Source: Malus domestica (Eukaryota > Streptophyta > Magnoliopsida > Rosales > Rosaceae). From it: 64,000 bases of DNA. Positions 21,057-33,255 of the stretch are shown in pieces (the stretch's first letter is position 1; each line of letters opens with the position of its first letter). The stretch is taken from positions 29,684,501-29,748,500 of the forward strand of contig NC_091664.1 of the NCBI RefSeq assembly GCF_042453785.1. Reading direction: 5' to 3'. Under the pieces are notes generated by a model. It made no database searches. It was not told where the DNA came from and worked only from the letters and a program-made list of their open reading frames with translations. Made by a program: the position numbers and the translations under genes.

Positions 21057-21233
21057 AATTTTATTCTATCTCAAATACCTAATTTTTGCCCTAATTTTTA
21101 TGGTAAACATAAACTTAAGGGCATTATAACTCTCATGACCTAATTTCTCACGTACGCTTGTGTCTACAACGCTCAAGACCTGATCAAACCCTAGAAAACC
21201 ACACCACACCACACCAAACCTCAAGCTTCATCC

Positions 21234-21385
21234 ATGTCATGCATCCCACCGGAGCTACTCTTCGACATCTTTTTACAGCTCCATCCCACAGATTTGATCC
21301 GGTGCATGTGAGTTTCCAAAGCTTGGTATGCTAATTACGTCTCTAGTTTGTGGCCTGGTTAAGATTGCTTGTGGAAGGGTCAAAA
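21234..21385 (+). pseudogene. F-box protein fragment, broken
   Basis: An ATG at 21234 opens MSCIPPELLFDIFLQLHPTD and then LIRCM followed by TGA. Past the stop the same frame continues VSKAWYANYVSSLWPG, so the characteristic F-box sequence (PPELLFDIFLQLHP...VSKAW) is interrupted. No long downstream domain is seen. It is a host F-box gene relic, of a different F-box type (PPELL) from the neighbouring intact F-box gene. Confidence 0.7.
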
Positions 21386-22011
21386 GGATTAAAAAAAAAA
21401 AATCCATTTTCTGAAGCATTTTTAGAAGAAACACGAGTCAGATACTTTTTTTTGGAAAGCACTTAAACTTTTATTCAAAATTTTAATACGGCATTTTTAG
21501 CAGAAGCGCTTATGAGAATTGCCTGAGTTATAAGTGATTGCGAACATGAATGATAAGCGATTGCGGTTATGCCAGTTTGACATGGCAGAGTATTCGCCCT
21601 CTTGGCCCGTGCACCCTAGTTCGAATCGCTTTTTTCATTGATTAGATTAGTTTAGAACATCACCGAGGATCTGAACTAGAAACCGGGCAGAAAAATTGTA
21701 TGATATCAAGAACATCAATGTGTACTCCTAATCCTTGAATTAAGGTAAAAAGCAAAGGGAAAATGATATTAAATCCGAAAAGAAGAAAGGGTGTTACTCA
21801 TACATTCCTAGTTAGCCACTGTGGCCATCCTAAAGAATACATCTCGTCCTCTTATTAAGGACTTGAAAAAAAGACACAGGGAAGTCAAAACACGGAAAAA
21901 AAAAATCATTTAACGTAACTAAGATATGAGATTCTTGTAATCCACAGCCATTCGGCACCAAGTCGCCACTCACCCGTTTTGCTATACGAAGATTCTTCGA
22001 AGACTAAGGAG
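21386..22011. other. Spacer before EMC2 3' end; possible worn SINE
   Basis: A stretch at about 21575-21632 (GGCAGAGTATTCGCCC ... CCTAGTTCGAATCGC) resembles box A and box B of a tRNA-derived SINE, but no second copy or target duplication was found. Otherwise it is AT-rich with no gene. Confidence 0.3.
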
Positions 22012-24028
22012 TTATGATGAAACTTTCAAGCTTTTCAAGGCCGTCGTAAGCAGGGAAAGTTTTTCGGGTGCTCTCTGCTTGTAGTCTTTCTCCAAGGCCG
22101 TTGCTGCCAGTGATTGTAGCTCTAAGCTCTCTTTGTCTTCCTTGTTCCTTCCTTTCGCAAGCTGTCCGATGGCGGAAGTGCACTGGAAGGCAGGAGTTAA
22201 GACGTTCTTTCAGTAATTCAAGTTGATCACAAGAGCAAGAAAAGAGGGATGAAAACAATCTGAATAATCAAATTAAATATACGGTGTCTAAAACTTGAAC
22301 AATCAAATTAAATAGATGACTCTCGGCCACAGCAGGATCAGCAATGGTCTAAACTATCGCTCCAATATGTATAAGTATCTCTGAATCAATGCACCTCAAG
22401 AGGGAGAGAGAACTCACCAAGTTAATACCAAAAAGTGCTCTGGTATTCTTGCCCCCAGTCAAGTCTATAACGGATGCGTAGTATTTTTTTGCTGTCTGAA
22501 GGTTTTCTAGTCCACCAAGCGTGTATAGCACCTGTTGCCACAGAAAGAAAACTATCAGACATTTACTCACTCTTAATGCGGGTGTTTAGTGCTGTTAAAC
22601 ATGTAATCATAATTATATGTTGAATATACACAGCTTCATTTCTTTATTCCCAGAGTACTAGCATTTTGTCGTTTGACTCCTTTCCACATAGTAGGGCAAC
22701 AAAATATCAAGGATATAAATTGCAAGTTAGATGCTAGGTGTTCATATTTGGAGTTAGCTGGACATTATGCACCATCTTAAATCAAGTATGTAACTTTTGC
22801 ATTTGAATGATTAAATTTACATAAGAGATGCCAGTACTGATGCAAAACATTCGCTTTTGCTGAAATTGACTGTTAATCAGGAAGGCTGGTACAGTATTAC
22901 AGTAGTTTGGGGGAAAAAAAAAGAAGATTTCAGGTTACTTTTTAGTTTTTACACCGTTCAAGTACACGGAGCTTTTCTTTAATCGCAAAAAATTATTTGG
23001 CCGTCAAAACCAGCACATAAGAATGTCTATAAAGCAAACAGGATTTATTTGCAGTAACGAAAAAAACCAAAGCCACTTACATCAGCATAAGCCAAGTGGT
23101 GAAGAGGAACAGTAGGTTGTGATAATATCAGCTCCTCATAGCAGAATGCAGCTTGCTTGTACCTAGTTTACATAGAAACATAATTTATCAATCAGCAACA
23201 AAGCATAGGCAATTTGGAGACATAAAGTTTCAACAAGTCTGTTGGAAATACATACATTTGCAAGGAAACGTAGATTTCAGCCAGCTCTCTCCATGCATCA
23301 TGATCAGCCATAAATCTGTCAAAACGGGAAAATACAACTCAGCAACATCTTTTTGCTGACATAAAATCTTTTTCTTTCAAGGAATTTAATATATGCCTTA
23401 CATTTCCAGATATTTATTAAGCCACTCAATGGCCCCTGAAATGTTTCCTTGTGCCTTTGCCATAGCTACTCTTCTCTTATGTATCACCTGCATATAAAAA
23501 TAATTGAAATTTAAATAAGCATTTTCCTTTATCTTTTCTCAGAAAAGAACATACAATTTTGCTCATATAACAAAGATAAAGCGATGGGATCAATCTTAAA
23601 AAATATGGATTGATCCTTCTGTTAAGAGTTTTTATATGAATTACTTGATCGAGTGGATTTTCCTCCAGAAAGCTTGAGTAAGCCTTCTCTGCCTCTGCCC
23701 AAGATCCCTTTGCCTCTAGGAACATAGCCTCTAGCCTGCCTGCGTTTTATGCAAAACAAATAGCTAAGCCTCTAGCCTGCCTCTATCGGATCTAAAAATC
23801 AGACTTCCATACAATATTCAAATTAGTTATTTCAACTTACCAACTCTTTTACTCTCAGGAAATGCCTTACGTAAAAGCCTAATGCAGTCCTGCAAAAGTT
23901 CAAGGGAGGCATGAGATAGCATTATTAACCCTTCCACCATTAACACAATATAGCACATCCGCCTTACACAAATCTTACGATTCTCAATTCCAGGGTAGGC
24001 TATACCAAACTCAATATCTGCATCAACA

Positions 24029-24071
<43 letters not shown>

Positions 24072-24805
24072 CTCCTCCTAAGTGGGGAAGCCTAAAGTTG
24101 CACGTTCAAAAATAATAGCTAAGCAATTTCAAAAGTGTAAGCCAAAAAAACACACCTTTGCAACATCAAGAGACTGGCAGTCCATAGCTGCAATTGCAAC
24201 TTGCTCATATAAAGTCCATTCTACATCAAAAAATACAAACTACTTGTTAGTCGAACTCAAAATCTACCCCAATAAAATAAGAACTCTAAATCGAAGGAAG
24301 CATGTTGCATGATACGCACGGCGGAGTTAAACCAACAGAATATATCAAACTCGAACAATCAAATCCATTTCTTAACGACACAAATTCAAATTAAGCTTCT
24401 ACCACAAAATTAACTGCAAAGTAATTACAAAGTACAAACCCAATTGAATTTACGCAAATTAAAACACACCAAATTGCACAGAGTCCATAACCAATTCCAA
24501 TCCATGCCCAATTCAAATCAAGCAATCACGATCACAAAAACACAAATTAACCACAACCCAATTGAACAAACACAAAACCCAGATGGAATCACCAATAAAC
24601 CGAAGCTCGAAAACTCACCTTCCGAGCCAAGACCGGATCTTTTCTTGAGGTCGTTCAAGATCGACAGGCCGTACATCAAGACCTTCTCGGAGCGGCGGAC
24701 TTTGAGCTTTCTGACTAAACAGAGGTACTCCCAGGCCCCTCCTCCTCCATTGTCGACCTGGTTCTCGAGCCTGTTCAATTGGGTTTCTTCCGTTTTGCTC
24801 ACCAT
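22012..24805 (-). CDS. EMC2: ER membrane protein complex subunit 2 (EMC2), 302 aa, 9 exons
   Basis: Exons in gene order: 24805-24619, 24220-24156, 23889-23841, 23739-23645, 23487-23402, 23315-23256, 23162-23081, 22531-22418, 22182-22012. All junctions are GT-AG; 909 nt encode 302 aa. The protein starts MVSKTEETQLNRLENQVDN and contains TPR-like helices: RLEAMFLEAKGSWAEAEKAY, then VAMAKAQGNISGAIEWLNKY, then DAWRELAEIYVSLQMYKQAA and DVLYTLGGLENLQTAKKYY. It ends ...KAL-type LKSLKVSS. This is the pattern of EMC2 (TTC35), the soluble cytosolic TPR subunit of the EMC insertase, which helps place transmembrane segments in the ER membrane. A (CT)n run lies in intron 2 (24031-24070 on the plus strand). 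The gene is head-to-head with PUS7. Confidence 0.93.
24031..24070. repeat. (CT)n microsatellite in EMC2 intron 2
   Basis: About 40 bp of CT repeats on the plus strand (GA in the sense of the gene), between exons 2 and 3. A second CT run (24832-24855) lies just upstream of the EMC2 start codon. Confidence 0.85.
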
Positions 24806-25234
24806 CTTCGCCAGTCCAACGAGCGAAGCTCCTCTCTCTCTCTCTCTCTCTCTCTAGGTGTTTTTCTCTCTAGCCGGCTTCACGATCGATCTGTTTCTAT
24901 TGGAGGAGAGAGAGAGAACGCACTCTCACAGTAGTACTTTTCTCTCTCCAACTATTGGCTGACTCTCACTGGCTCAGGGTCACAATCGTAAACTCCAAAA
25001 AGCTTCAATTTCATACTCACCCCCTAAACTTTTAGGGTATTTCAATATTTTTCTTAATTACTTTTGTCCAATTCGCTGCGTTTGCTAGAAAAAGAAGGTC
25101 TGAGGACCAAAGTGTAACAATAACTAAGGTTTGAGGGGTAAATTTGTAATAAGAAAAACTAAAGATACTGAAACGGTTAGAGTAGAGACAATACGGTGCG
25201 TTTCGCGGGAAAAAGCGGTGTCCCCGAAATCAAA
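24806..25234. promoter_or_regulatory. Bidirectional promoter region EMC2 / PUS7
   Basis: Only 429 bp separate the start codons of the divergent EMC2 and PUS7 genes. It holds a CT/GA microsatellite next to EMC2 (24832-24855), scattered AGAGAGAG runs, and an E2F-like palindrome next to PUS7. No TATA box is obvious in the expected place for either gene. Confidence 0.6.
25201..25212. promoter_or_regulatory. E2F-like palindromic site at PUS7 start
   Basis: TTTCGCGGGAAA, reverse complement TTTCCCGCGAAA, matches the E2F consensus on both strands. It lies 23 bp upstream of the PUS7 ATG, so it probably falls in the 5'UTR or core promoter. Confidence 0.5.
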
Positions 25235-28200
25235 ATGTGGCTTAAGCCCGCACCATCGTGCTTCTCTATGCTAAAACCCTACTGCTCTGCAACTCCTCCA
25301 CCACCACCACCGCCGACCACCGCCTTAAAAGCCCTAATGGCGACAAAAACCATCGAGGAATCCGACGTTGGCATCTTCTGCTACATCTCTCAGCTCCCCG
25401 GATTTCGCGGCGTCTTAAAGCAAAGGTCTGGATTTTAAATTTCAACTGTGAAATTTGAGCATTCTGTTCTGTTTGGGATTTTCAAGTTATTTATTTTCGT
25501 TACGGTGTGTTTGGATGCCTAGAAAATGTTGGAAGATTTAATAAAGGTAAGATTTTGCTGTAAAGTTAGGAACTTGAAAATTAATAACCACAGAATATGA
25601 ATTCAGCATCTTTTTTGTTATTTTCCTCAACTGGATTCGTACATTTGCATATAATTCATTGTTTTTAGAGAGAAATTATTTGTCGATATTTTAAAGTTCG
25701 TTCGTTTTCTTGGTAAATCGTATAGGTATTCGGATTTTATGGTAAACGAAGTAGATAAGGAGGGAAATGTTGTTCATTTAACCAACTTGGATGCGCCGGT
25801 AGAGGTAAATAAGTTCATATTTTTGTTCTTATGATTTAAATGGAAGTACCTTTTGTATATACAATTTAGTATTTGTGGGAAGTGTAATTCTTTGGCCGTA
25901 TTCAGGCAGTTAAGGAAAGTGGAACAACGACAAGTGATGGTGCAAGTAAAGATTATACTACCGAAATTGAATCGTTTAGAGCTCTTGCTGATCCTAATGA
26001 TGCTGAGCGCTTGGAAACTCTTATCAACCAAATTAATTCCAGTAGTGATGATGGTGTTATGCCTATTGTTCTTTCCCCAGATTATGATAAATCTCATCGA
26101 ACGGTTAGTTTTTCGGTCTTATCTGATTATTTTAATTTAGATAGTGTTTTGCATGGCAATGTAGACATGAAGCTTGTGCAATCAGAGAGGTCAGGGTGGA
26201 ACGGAGTTGATTTCCGCTAATGTGAGAAAGAAGTACAAATAATCTTCCAAACTTAATATGCATAACCCTCCTTTACCACCATATTTCAAAATGAGTAAAT
26301 GAAACCCAGTTCTCTTTCTCGGTTTCATTTGTGGCTTGCACTATCTGTCTTCCAGGCAGTGCACAATTTTTTTAAGCAGCACTTCAAGTTCCTTGTCACC
26401 GACACAGTTGATGGACCAGATGCTTCATCAAAATGCATCCGGGTGAGAATAAATTCAGGAGGACAGAGCAACAGAGGCAGAAATTCCAGAAAAAGAAAAG
26501 AAAGAGGTGATAAACCTTTCGATAGCAGGGGTTCAGAGGATTGGTCGGAGCACGTTGGCAAGTTCCTTAGGTAAAGGGTTTTTTTGTGTGGTTCTTCTCT
26601 TTTAAAGATTTAATCTCTTCACTTATTATGGTAGAAGGGTACCTGCATAGTCTAGATATCTCTATTGAGATTTGGTGTAATTGGCACAGCAGAGCTGTCT
26701 GATTTATTCATATCTAAACCTTCTAACTTATCAATTAATCTACATCGTTCTCCTTTATTCCTTTGAAACTGTTCTGCCTGAAGTGCAACAATGAATGATG
26801 AGAGCAATTTGCTAGCAGTGAATTATGCATTTACTAATCCGGTTGTTAACTTGCTTTCATCTTCCCATGCCAGCTTGTATGCAAATAATAACCTGATGTG
26901 TTTTTCTTATTGGGCTCGCAAAGGTTTATATGCTCTGTTTGTTAAAGCTCTGTGTCAGCTTATCTGAAAGGTTCTTTTAATGTGAATGTGCAGGTTTCAT
27001 CTTTACAAGGAGAACAAGGATACACAGGAAGCCTTAGGAGTTATAGGAAAAATGCTTGGTGTCCAGGTATGGGTTCCAGCTGAGAATTAGTTGACTTGAA
27101 CACCATTTGACATATGAGTCATGACTACTGTTTTCACAATGTTTGGCAAGTGAACATCTCCACTGCCTGATCTATTTACATGGTAATTAGTGGGCTTTTG
27201 TTGCTCCTTTTTTGAAAATGATACGAGGGTTTTGATATGGAACTCATTATAGAGTCAGTCGTTGCTATATGCTTCCTTCCTGTATGCATGGACACAGTTA
27301 ACACATTCAATATTAAGTGTGTATTTTAGTAATCTATTGTTGTCTTTGATTAAGGTCCATTTGCAGCACCTTTGTCCCTACCGATGTTATTAAATCAAAG
27401 TTTTCTGTGGTCTTCATTGAATATTTAGCAATTACCTGTGCAGTACTGTAGTGGTGAGGAAATATAATTGTTTTTAGTTAGTTCTGTACTTAATTTTCAC
27501 CACATGACAGAGAGCAAAACTTGGATTATTGGTTTCCATGTAAACAGTTGAGATTGGTCAGATATGTAGAAATTTATAGTTCTTTTTTATCATCTTTGAC
27601 TTAATGTATAGATTTCATATTACTTATCTTTCTTTTGATAGATTAATATTGTTTTTATCCATAGCCAAGGTCCTTTGGGTTTGCGGGTACAAAGGATAAG
27701 CGTGCTGTCACAACTCAGAGGGTAATTGATACTCACTAATCTTTCTGCTTATTCTGACCAATATTCTATAGGTTGAATTTCCTTTAGTTATTAGGCTCAT
27801 AGTAACTCCCTTCCAATGTATGTCTACTTCCATGAATCCTCAAGTGCCAGTTTTTCTAGTAGGAGCATAGTGGTCACCCAAAGGGTTATTGAACTTCATT
27901 TTCTTATTGTGTTTCCAGGTAACCGTTTTTAAGAAGCTTGCAAGTAAATTAGCTGCTCTTAATGATAGGTTGATTGGTATCAAAGTAGGTGACTTCTGGT
28001 AAGGCTGATGAATTGTGAATGATAGGATTCCCGGTCAATTGGGTTTTAATGCATACTAATGTGATAGTTCCATTTATCCAGTTATGTGACAGAAGGACTT
28101 GTCCTTGGCCAACTCTTGGGAAATCGGTTTACAATTACATTGAGGTAAGCATGTTCCCTGTAATCATTTATGTGCACTTGAATGAAACATCTCTCATGGC

Positions 28201-31200
28201 TACCTCTATTATTCACCATCTGATTTGCTTGTTGTGTGCACTCACATTACTTCTCAGAGGAGTTGTTGCAGATTCTGAAGATACCATCAAAGCCTCCGCA
28301 AGTGCCTTGGGAAAGCAGGGATTTATTAACTACTTTGGTTTACAAGTACTCCCTCTCTCTCTGAGTATATCTTGTCCTGGTTTAGACTCCTTATTTGCAA
28401 TAATGTTATTGATATGTAGGTGTTTTGTTCGTTATTGTTTGGACAAGTGGATATTTTCTCTTTTGTATCTAAAGCTATGTGACATTTTTTACCCCAAGTA
28501 TATTCTACTTTTAGAATATTTGAAAACACCTTTTCAAGTCGTTATGTGTGCTGTATGTTTCTCATAAGTTGTCTTAAAATGTTTTTTAGACCATCTATAT
28601 GTTAGTGGTGAGAATTTTAAATTCTTAAGGCATGTAGATTACATTTTGTTGTGGTTAGTAAGATGCTTATAGCATGCATGGTAATGAATTCAGCGATTTG
28701 GAAGCGGTTCTGTGCCAACTCACCGTATTGGAGCTTCACTACTCAGAGGAGAGTGGAAATCTACCGTAAGCATGTTCCTTGATCCAAGAGAAGGGGATAT
28801 CCTTTTTGTGTTTGTAGGTGTTGTGAGGATACTTTTCTGTTCATTTCTATACTTTACTACTTCTTGCTAAACTGTTTAGTATATGCTGCTATAGTGTTCT
28901 ATTGGTATTTGTTTTCTTTAACTTGATCTTCGATTACAAAGGAATGTGATTACAGAGGCACGAGAATACTATAAGGAAACTAATGACATTGAAGGGACCC
29001 TGAGGAAATTACCTCGACATCTGGTTTCTGAAAGAGCTATAGTAAGTCACCAAGTCACCAACTACGACTGCTTTGTTGGAACATGCTAGTTTTTTCTTGA
29101 TTCTGTAAACTATCCCGAAATATTAAGTTCTACATTTAAATCCTTTTGTTTATTAGAGTAATCCTTCCCTGTCTAGCATTGTGCATCCTTTACGTGATTT
29201 TCATGCATCTGGCATGGCGATCATAATATTTGTATGATATTACTAAATTGGATTACTTCCTCTTGTGGTTCATGGATGATCGTTACTTTTTCCTCTTTTT
29301 TGTTCTCATACAGTTGCAGTGTCTGAAGAAATGCCCTGGAAACTACTTGCAGGCCTTGAAAGCTATTCCTAGAACTTTGAGGATGATGTAAGAGATTTTC
29401 CAGCAGAATTTGTTCTGTTTTCTAACTTCGTAAACGGAGTCAATCTTCAGTTAATGTTTATGCTTTTTCTGTGTTCAAGTCAATCAATACGAGCTTAATC
29501 TAGGTACAGTTGAACATATATGCTGTATATATAATATAGTATATACGGGGAAATATTTGTATTATATCATGTGATGGTTTCACCACTTTCTGGTGTATAC
29601 TCATCGCCCTTTTTTCAGGTATGTGCATAGTTACCAAAGCTATTTGTGGAACAATGCGGCAAGTATGAGAGTGAAGAAATATGGTAGGCCCCCAGTTATT
29701 TATTGGAGCAAAACCAATTCATTTATTCTTTTCGTGGACTGATTGCGTCACCATCATTATTATTACAGTTGTCAAAGCTTTATTGCAACTATCTTTGTAT
29801 CATATACTTATGTAAAACCCAATTTTATTCCACAATCTGGCAGGAACTGACCGAGTTGTGTTGGGAGACTTGGTATATTGTAAAGGAAATGAAACTGAAA
29901 AGGTGACTGAAGTTGTTACTTCTGAGTGCATAGATGAAAATGGTGATGATATGCTTGATCCTAATGATTTAGGTGATATAGCTGAAACAAATCTTCCTGA
30001 GGAAAAGCTTAATCTTGTGAAGGTTAGTTGCGTCCTCGTTGTTGAAAATATTTTTCCTGTGCCGTCCTAAATAGTATGCTATAATTACAGCTACTTTAGT
30101 AACTTAATCTATGAATGCAACCCATCTGGCAGGCTGTAACTGCAGAAGATATCCGGAGTGGAATTTATACAATTGAGGATGTCGTCCTTCCTATGCCCGG
30201 GTAAGGAAAAATTGACTATTTTCCCTGATTGTATACCTCTTGGGCCGTCTCAAGATTGCTCAAGTTATTTAATACTTTGTTGTTTGCAGTTCAAGGGTCA
30301 TTTTTCCAGAAAATGATATCGCTGATGTCTTCCATGATTTGGCAAAGAAGGTTTCTTATTCTCAGCAACAATGTCCATCTTTCCCGTGTTGTTTGTTTGA
30401 TTTCGTAATTTTATTGACTTCTAAGTTCTAATCCGTCTTATTTTCCTCCTGAATTAATTTTACATGTATTAATCAGGATGCAATCAGCTTGACAGAGAGC
30501 GTACATAATGTCAAGTATGTACCTATTTTCCCCCGTCACCTCGCCCCTTACCTCTCTCACGAGTTTCTATTCTAATTAAATGCATACATCTTGTTGCTCT
30601 TTTTAGGGAATTCTCAATAACAAGTGTGACAGGAAATTATAGGCGGGTCTTCCAAAAACCAATGGACTTTGAATGGTATACCGCTACTCTCGTTTTTTCA
30701 TCTTTAGCAAGTTAATTGATATACTTCAGTTACCAAATAACAGTGTTCAGTAATTGTTTGATTTTCATTGTTACAGGGAAATACTAAAATATGTTGATGG
30801 TAATGTACCTTTGGTGGATACGGACTTGGACAAAATTTCCAAAGCGAAACCTGCTAAGGTAGACAAAGAGGATCCGTCCAGTGTAAATGGAGATGGAAGT
30901 TTGCATGACAGCGCAAATCAGTCAGAGTGCATTGACAACGATATTGGGGACACCGGAGAAAAGGTGCCAGATGTTGGATCTCTCAGCGACACTAATCCTC
31001 AGGAAACTCAGATGGCTCTCAAGTTGAGCTTTACTCTCCCAGCTTCATGTTATGCAACAATGGCAATCCGAGAGCTTCTGAAGACATCGACATCTGTATG
31101 TACCTCGTTTAAAAGTTTTCTTATTCTGTCCCTCGTTCCCAATGCCTGTAGATCGCAGCATTTTTACCAAGAGAGAGATTTATAGGCTCTACCAATTCAA

Positions 31201-31306
31201 CATATGTTGTCGTAAACCCGACTATGGCAATTTCCATTCCGGTTAGCTCAATCAGTTTAACAAAATTTTGTTCTTGCAGGTTGCGTTTCACAAAACGCTA
31301 AACTAG
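25235..31306 (+). CDS. PUS7: TruD/PUS7-family tRNA pseudouridine synthase, 716 aa, 20 exons
   Basis: Exons: 25235-25425, 25726-25804, 25906-26103, 26356-26570, 26994-27066, 27665-27721, 27919-27998, 28082-28144, 28258-28345, 28694-28796, 28938-29041, 29314-29387, 29619-29683, 29844-30022, 30133-30200, 30290-30350, 30477-30514, 30607-30675, 30777-31095, 31280-31306. They sum to 2151 nt. The signature FGFAGTKDKRAVTTQR holds the catalytic aspartate (KDKRA). Other PUS7 blocks are GNRFTITLRGVV, NYFGLQRFGSGSVPTHRIG, LLRGEWKSTV, VHSYQSYLWNNAAS, DVVLPMPG and TGNYRRVFQKP. The enzyme converts uridine to pseudouridine in tRNA and mRNA. The first ATG (MWLKPAPSCFSMLKPYCS) gives a basic, Ser/Pro-rich N-terminus that might be an organelle transit peptide; another Met follows at MATKTIEES. 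Intron 10 is AT-AC (see separate entry). An acidic linker occurs before the C-terminal ALKLSFTLPASCYATMAIRE. Confidence 0.93.
28797..28937 (+). other. U12-type AT-AC intron in PUS7 (intron 10)
   Basis: No GT donor gives a sensible reading after LDPREG. The exon end GGG|G is instead followed by ATATCCTTTTT, the exact U12 donor consensus. The intron ends ...GATTAC with AC at 28936-28937. A branch-point match TTCTTTAAC (consensus TTCCTTAAC, one difference) lies at 28914-28922, about 16 nt before the acceptor. Splicing gives DPREGERNVITEAREYYKET in frame (phase 1), as expected in the family. Length is 141 nt. The minor spliceosome should remove it. Confidence 0.9.
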
Positions 31307-31702
31307 CGTGAGGCCGTGTTACTTGCGGTGAACTATGGCATCCGAGAAGACACAATTCCTACAGGCGGGGAACTAAGTCGAAAAAGGACGTCAATCTGGC
31401 ATGGGAGCAGACAAAGATGGCACTCTTTCGTACACCAAGTTCTCGCCTTTCGGGACAAATCGAATGTTAATTTTCCGACTAGTTTTGTTGATTGACACAG
31501 AAATACAATTGTATTTTACCTTCGAATAATATTCCATGACATGGTTCGTTTTCAGATATGTTATAAAAGTCAGTTTGCTTTTATATGTTTGCAATGAACA
31601 AAAATACCCTTTTGAGAGACTTGCATTAAACATGCATGCAAGGTGATGATAGGTTTTCAGACACCGCCGCCTTGACGTCCTTGTTTTCATGTAATTTCTC
31701 TC

Positions 31703-31915
31703 ATCAGAGAGCCATTTTAAATGCGATGAGCTTGCTAGAAGAATTTGGTGTTCAACTCGTCATTCACGGGAGCAGAGTCAAATACAAGAACAATAAATTA
31801 GTATAAAACTTATCAGAGAGCCATTTTGAATACAATGAGCTTGCTACAAGAATTTGGTGTCAAACTTGTCATTTACGGGAGTCAAACGTAGGAACAATAA
31901 ATTAGTATAAAACTC
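31703..31915 (+). repeat. Tandem duplication of ~107 bp downstream of PUS7
   Basis: Two adjacent copies start ATCAGAGAGCCATTTT (about 31704 and 31811) and share GAGCTTGCTA, AAGAATTTGGTGT, CATT.ACGGGAG and GAACAATAAATTAGTATAAA. They differ at several sites. No coding function is seen. Confidence 0.75.
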
Positions 31916-32000
31916 CACCATTAACGAAAGTAAAATATAAGACCTCTCTTACTTCCAATTACTCAAATGAAATATTAATATAAAAAAATAAAAATAATAT

Positions 32001-32024
32001 GCGGTGAAGGTGGATCGAACACCT

Positions 32025-32067
<43 letters not shown>

Positions 32068-32072
32068 CCCGC
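32001..32072 (-). tRNA. tRNA-Phe (GAA)
   Basis: On the minus strand a 72-nt sequence folds as a complete tRNA: acceptor GCGGGGA/TCACCGC, D arm GCTCAGTTGGGAGAGC, anticodon arm TCAGA-CTGAAGA-TCTGA with anticodon GAA (32037-32039), variable loop AGGTC, T arm AGGTG-TTCGATC-CACCT. Box A and box B are intact and no intron is present. T-runs (TATTATTTTTATTTTTTT) follow the 3' end on the same strand as a Pol III terminator. The T stem differs from the usual plant form by paired changes. Confidence 0.95.
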
Positions 32073-33255
32073 TGATGTTCTGTGTATAACAAGTATAGGT
32101 ATTAATTATAAGCTGCCTTCCAGCTTCTACATAGGAACCACAAACTCCAACACAGTATCAATAAGAACAAAACATCCCATCCTTGGATTTCTTTATGTAT
32201 TATTGTTCCCAATTCTTAGTGAGTGAGATGCCTTTACTAACTCGAGTAGAATAGGCGTGCGTAATATGACTTCATATATCAATTGTAACAGTGATATAGA
32301 ATTACAGTACATTTAGTACTCACCTAATTTAAGTTTCATCATCACTCATCGCTGCTTAATTACAAGTCTATGCAAAAGCTTGACCACACCACATGACTAG
32401 TCATTCATGTTGGAAAAAATATGGCAAAGGAGGATGACACTGTATGGTACATCTCTTTCACTTGAACTCATAACAAGTTGGTGAATAATGTACTTGACCA
32501 TAAAGTAAAGTAATATTCTCTTTGTTTAAGTTGCCAACCTCAAATTAAAACCCACAAATATTTAAAATTCTTTAGAATGATATTATATCGACGAAAATTC
32601 TATAAAATACAAAACACTGAGAATAACTATAGAAAATCACGATATATATGTTATTATTATTCTCTTTAAAAATCTACTAATAAATGCATGTGGTTTCATA
32701 TTCAAGTGATTTTTTGTAAAAAAAAGTTTCTAACGAATACCTAAACATTAGTCGTTTTAGACTAATGAAAGTTAAGAAAGAATTGAAAACTAGACAGTTT
32801 AGACTGACAATGATTAAGAAATTAAAAAAGACCTAAAAACTAGACGGTTTAGATGACAGAGGCATGTTGAGTAGTAGTTGTGATCCATTGTACCATTGGG
32901 AAGAGTCCCACCTTCCTTAAATTAAAATTGGTCCCAGTGTCTGCATGTTTTCACGTGTCCTGCCATCTCCTTGCCGTTAATTACACCATCATGAGCATCA
33001 GCTACTGCATAGGATTCTGAAGGCCACCCAAATACTACCAAAACAGAAATTAATTTTTTTAAAGATTGTGTATCATTTTCCTGAAATACAATACCTGCCA
33101 ACACCATTCTCACCTCACCCCTCGTGGATCACACTCCCCAATCCTATCACTACTTATATGGTTTTGACTCTTTTGGGTTATTAGGGGTGAGATTTAGGTC
33201 ATGTAATTGGAAAGAGTTTGTGACTCGCTATGTCAACTGATTAAGGCATTGTGCT
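32073..33255. other. AT-rich spacer
   Basis: No gene is seen. An imperfect ~50-bp direct repeat (AACTAGACAGTTTAGACTGACA / AACTAGACGGTTTAGATGACA) occurs at about 32788-32860. The open frame at 32922-33113 on the minus strand has no recognisable homology. Confidence 0.4.

Noticed and set aside
21575-21632. Possible additional tRNA-like SINE head
   Set aside because: Box A and B resemblance only; no second copy, tail or target duplication found, so it is left as a note.
25196-25234. PUS7 start 13 codons upstream of the ATG
   Set aside because: The codon at 25196 is GTG, not ATG; the first ATG is 25235.
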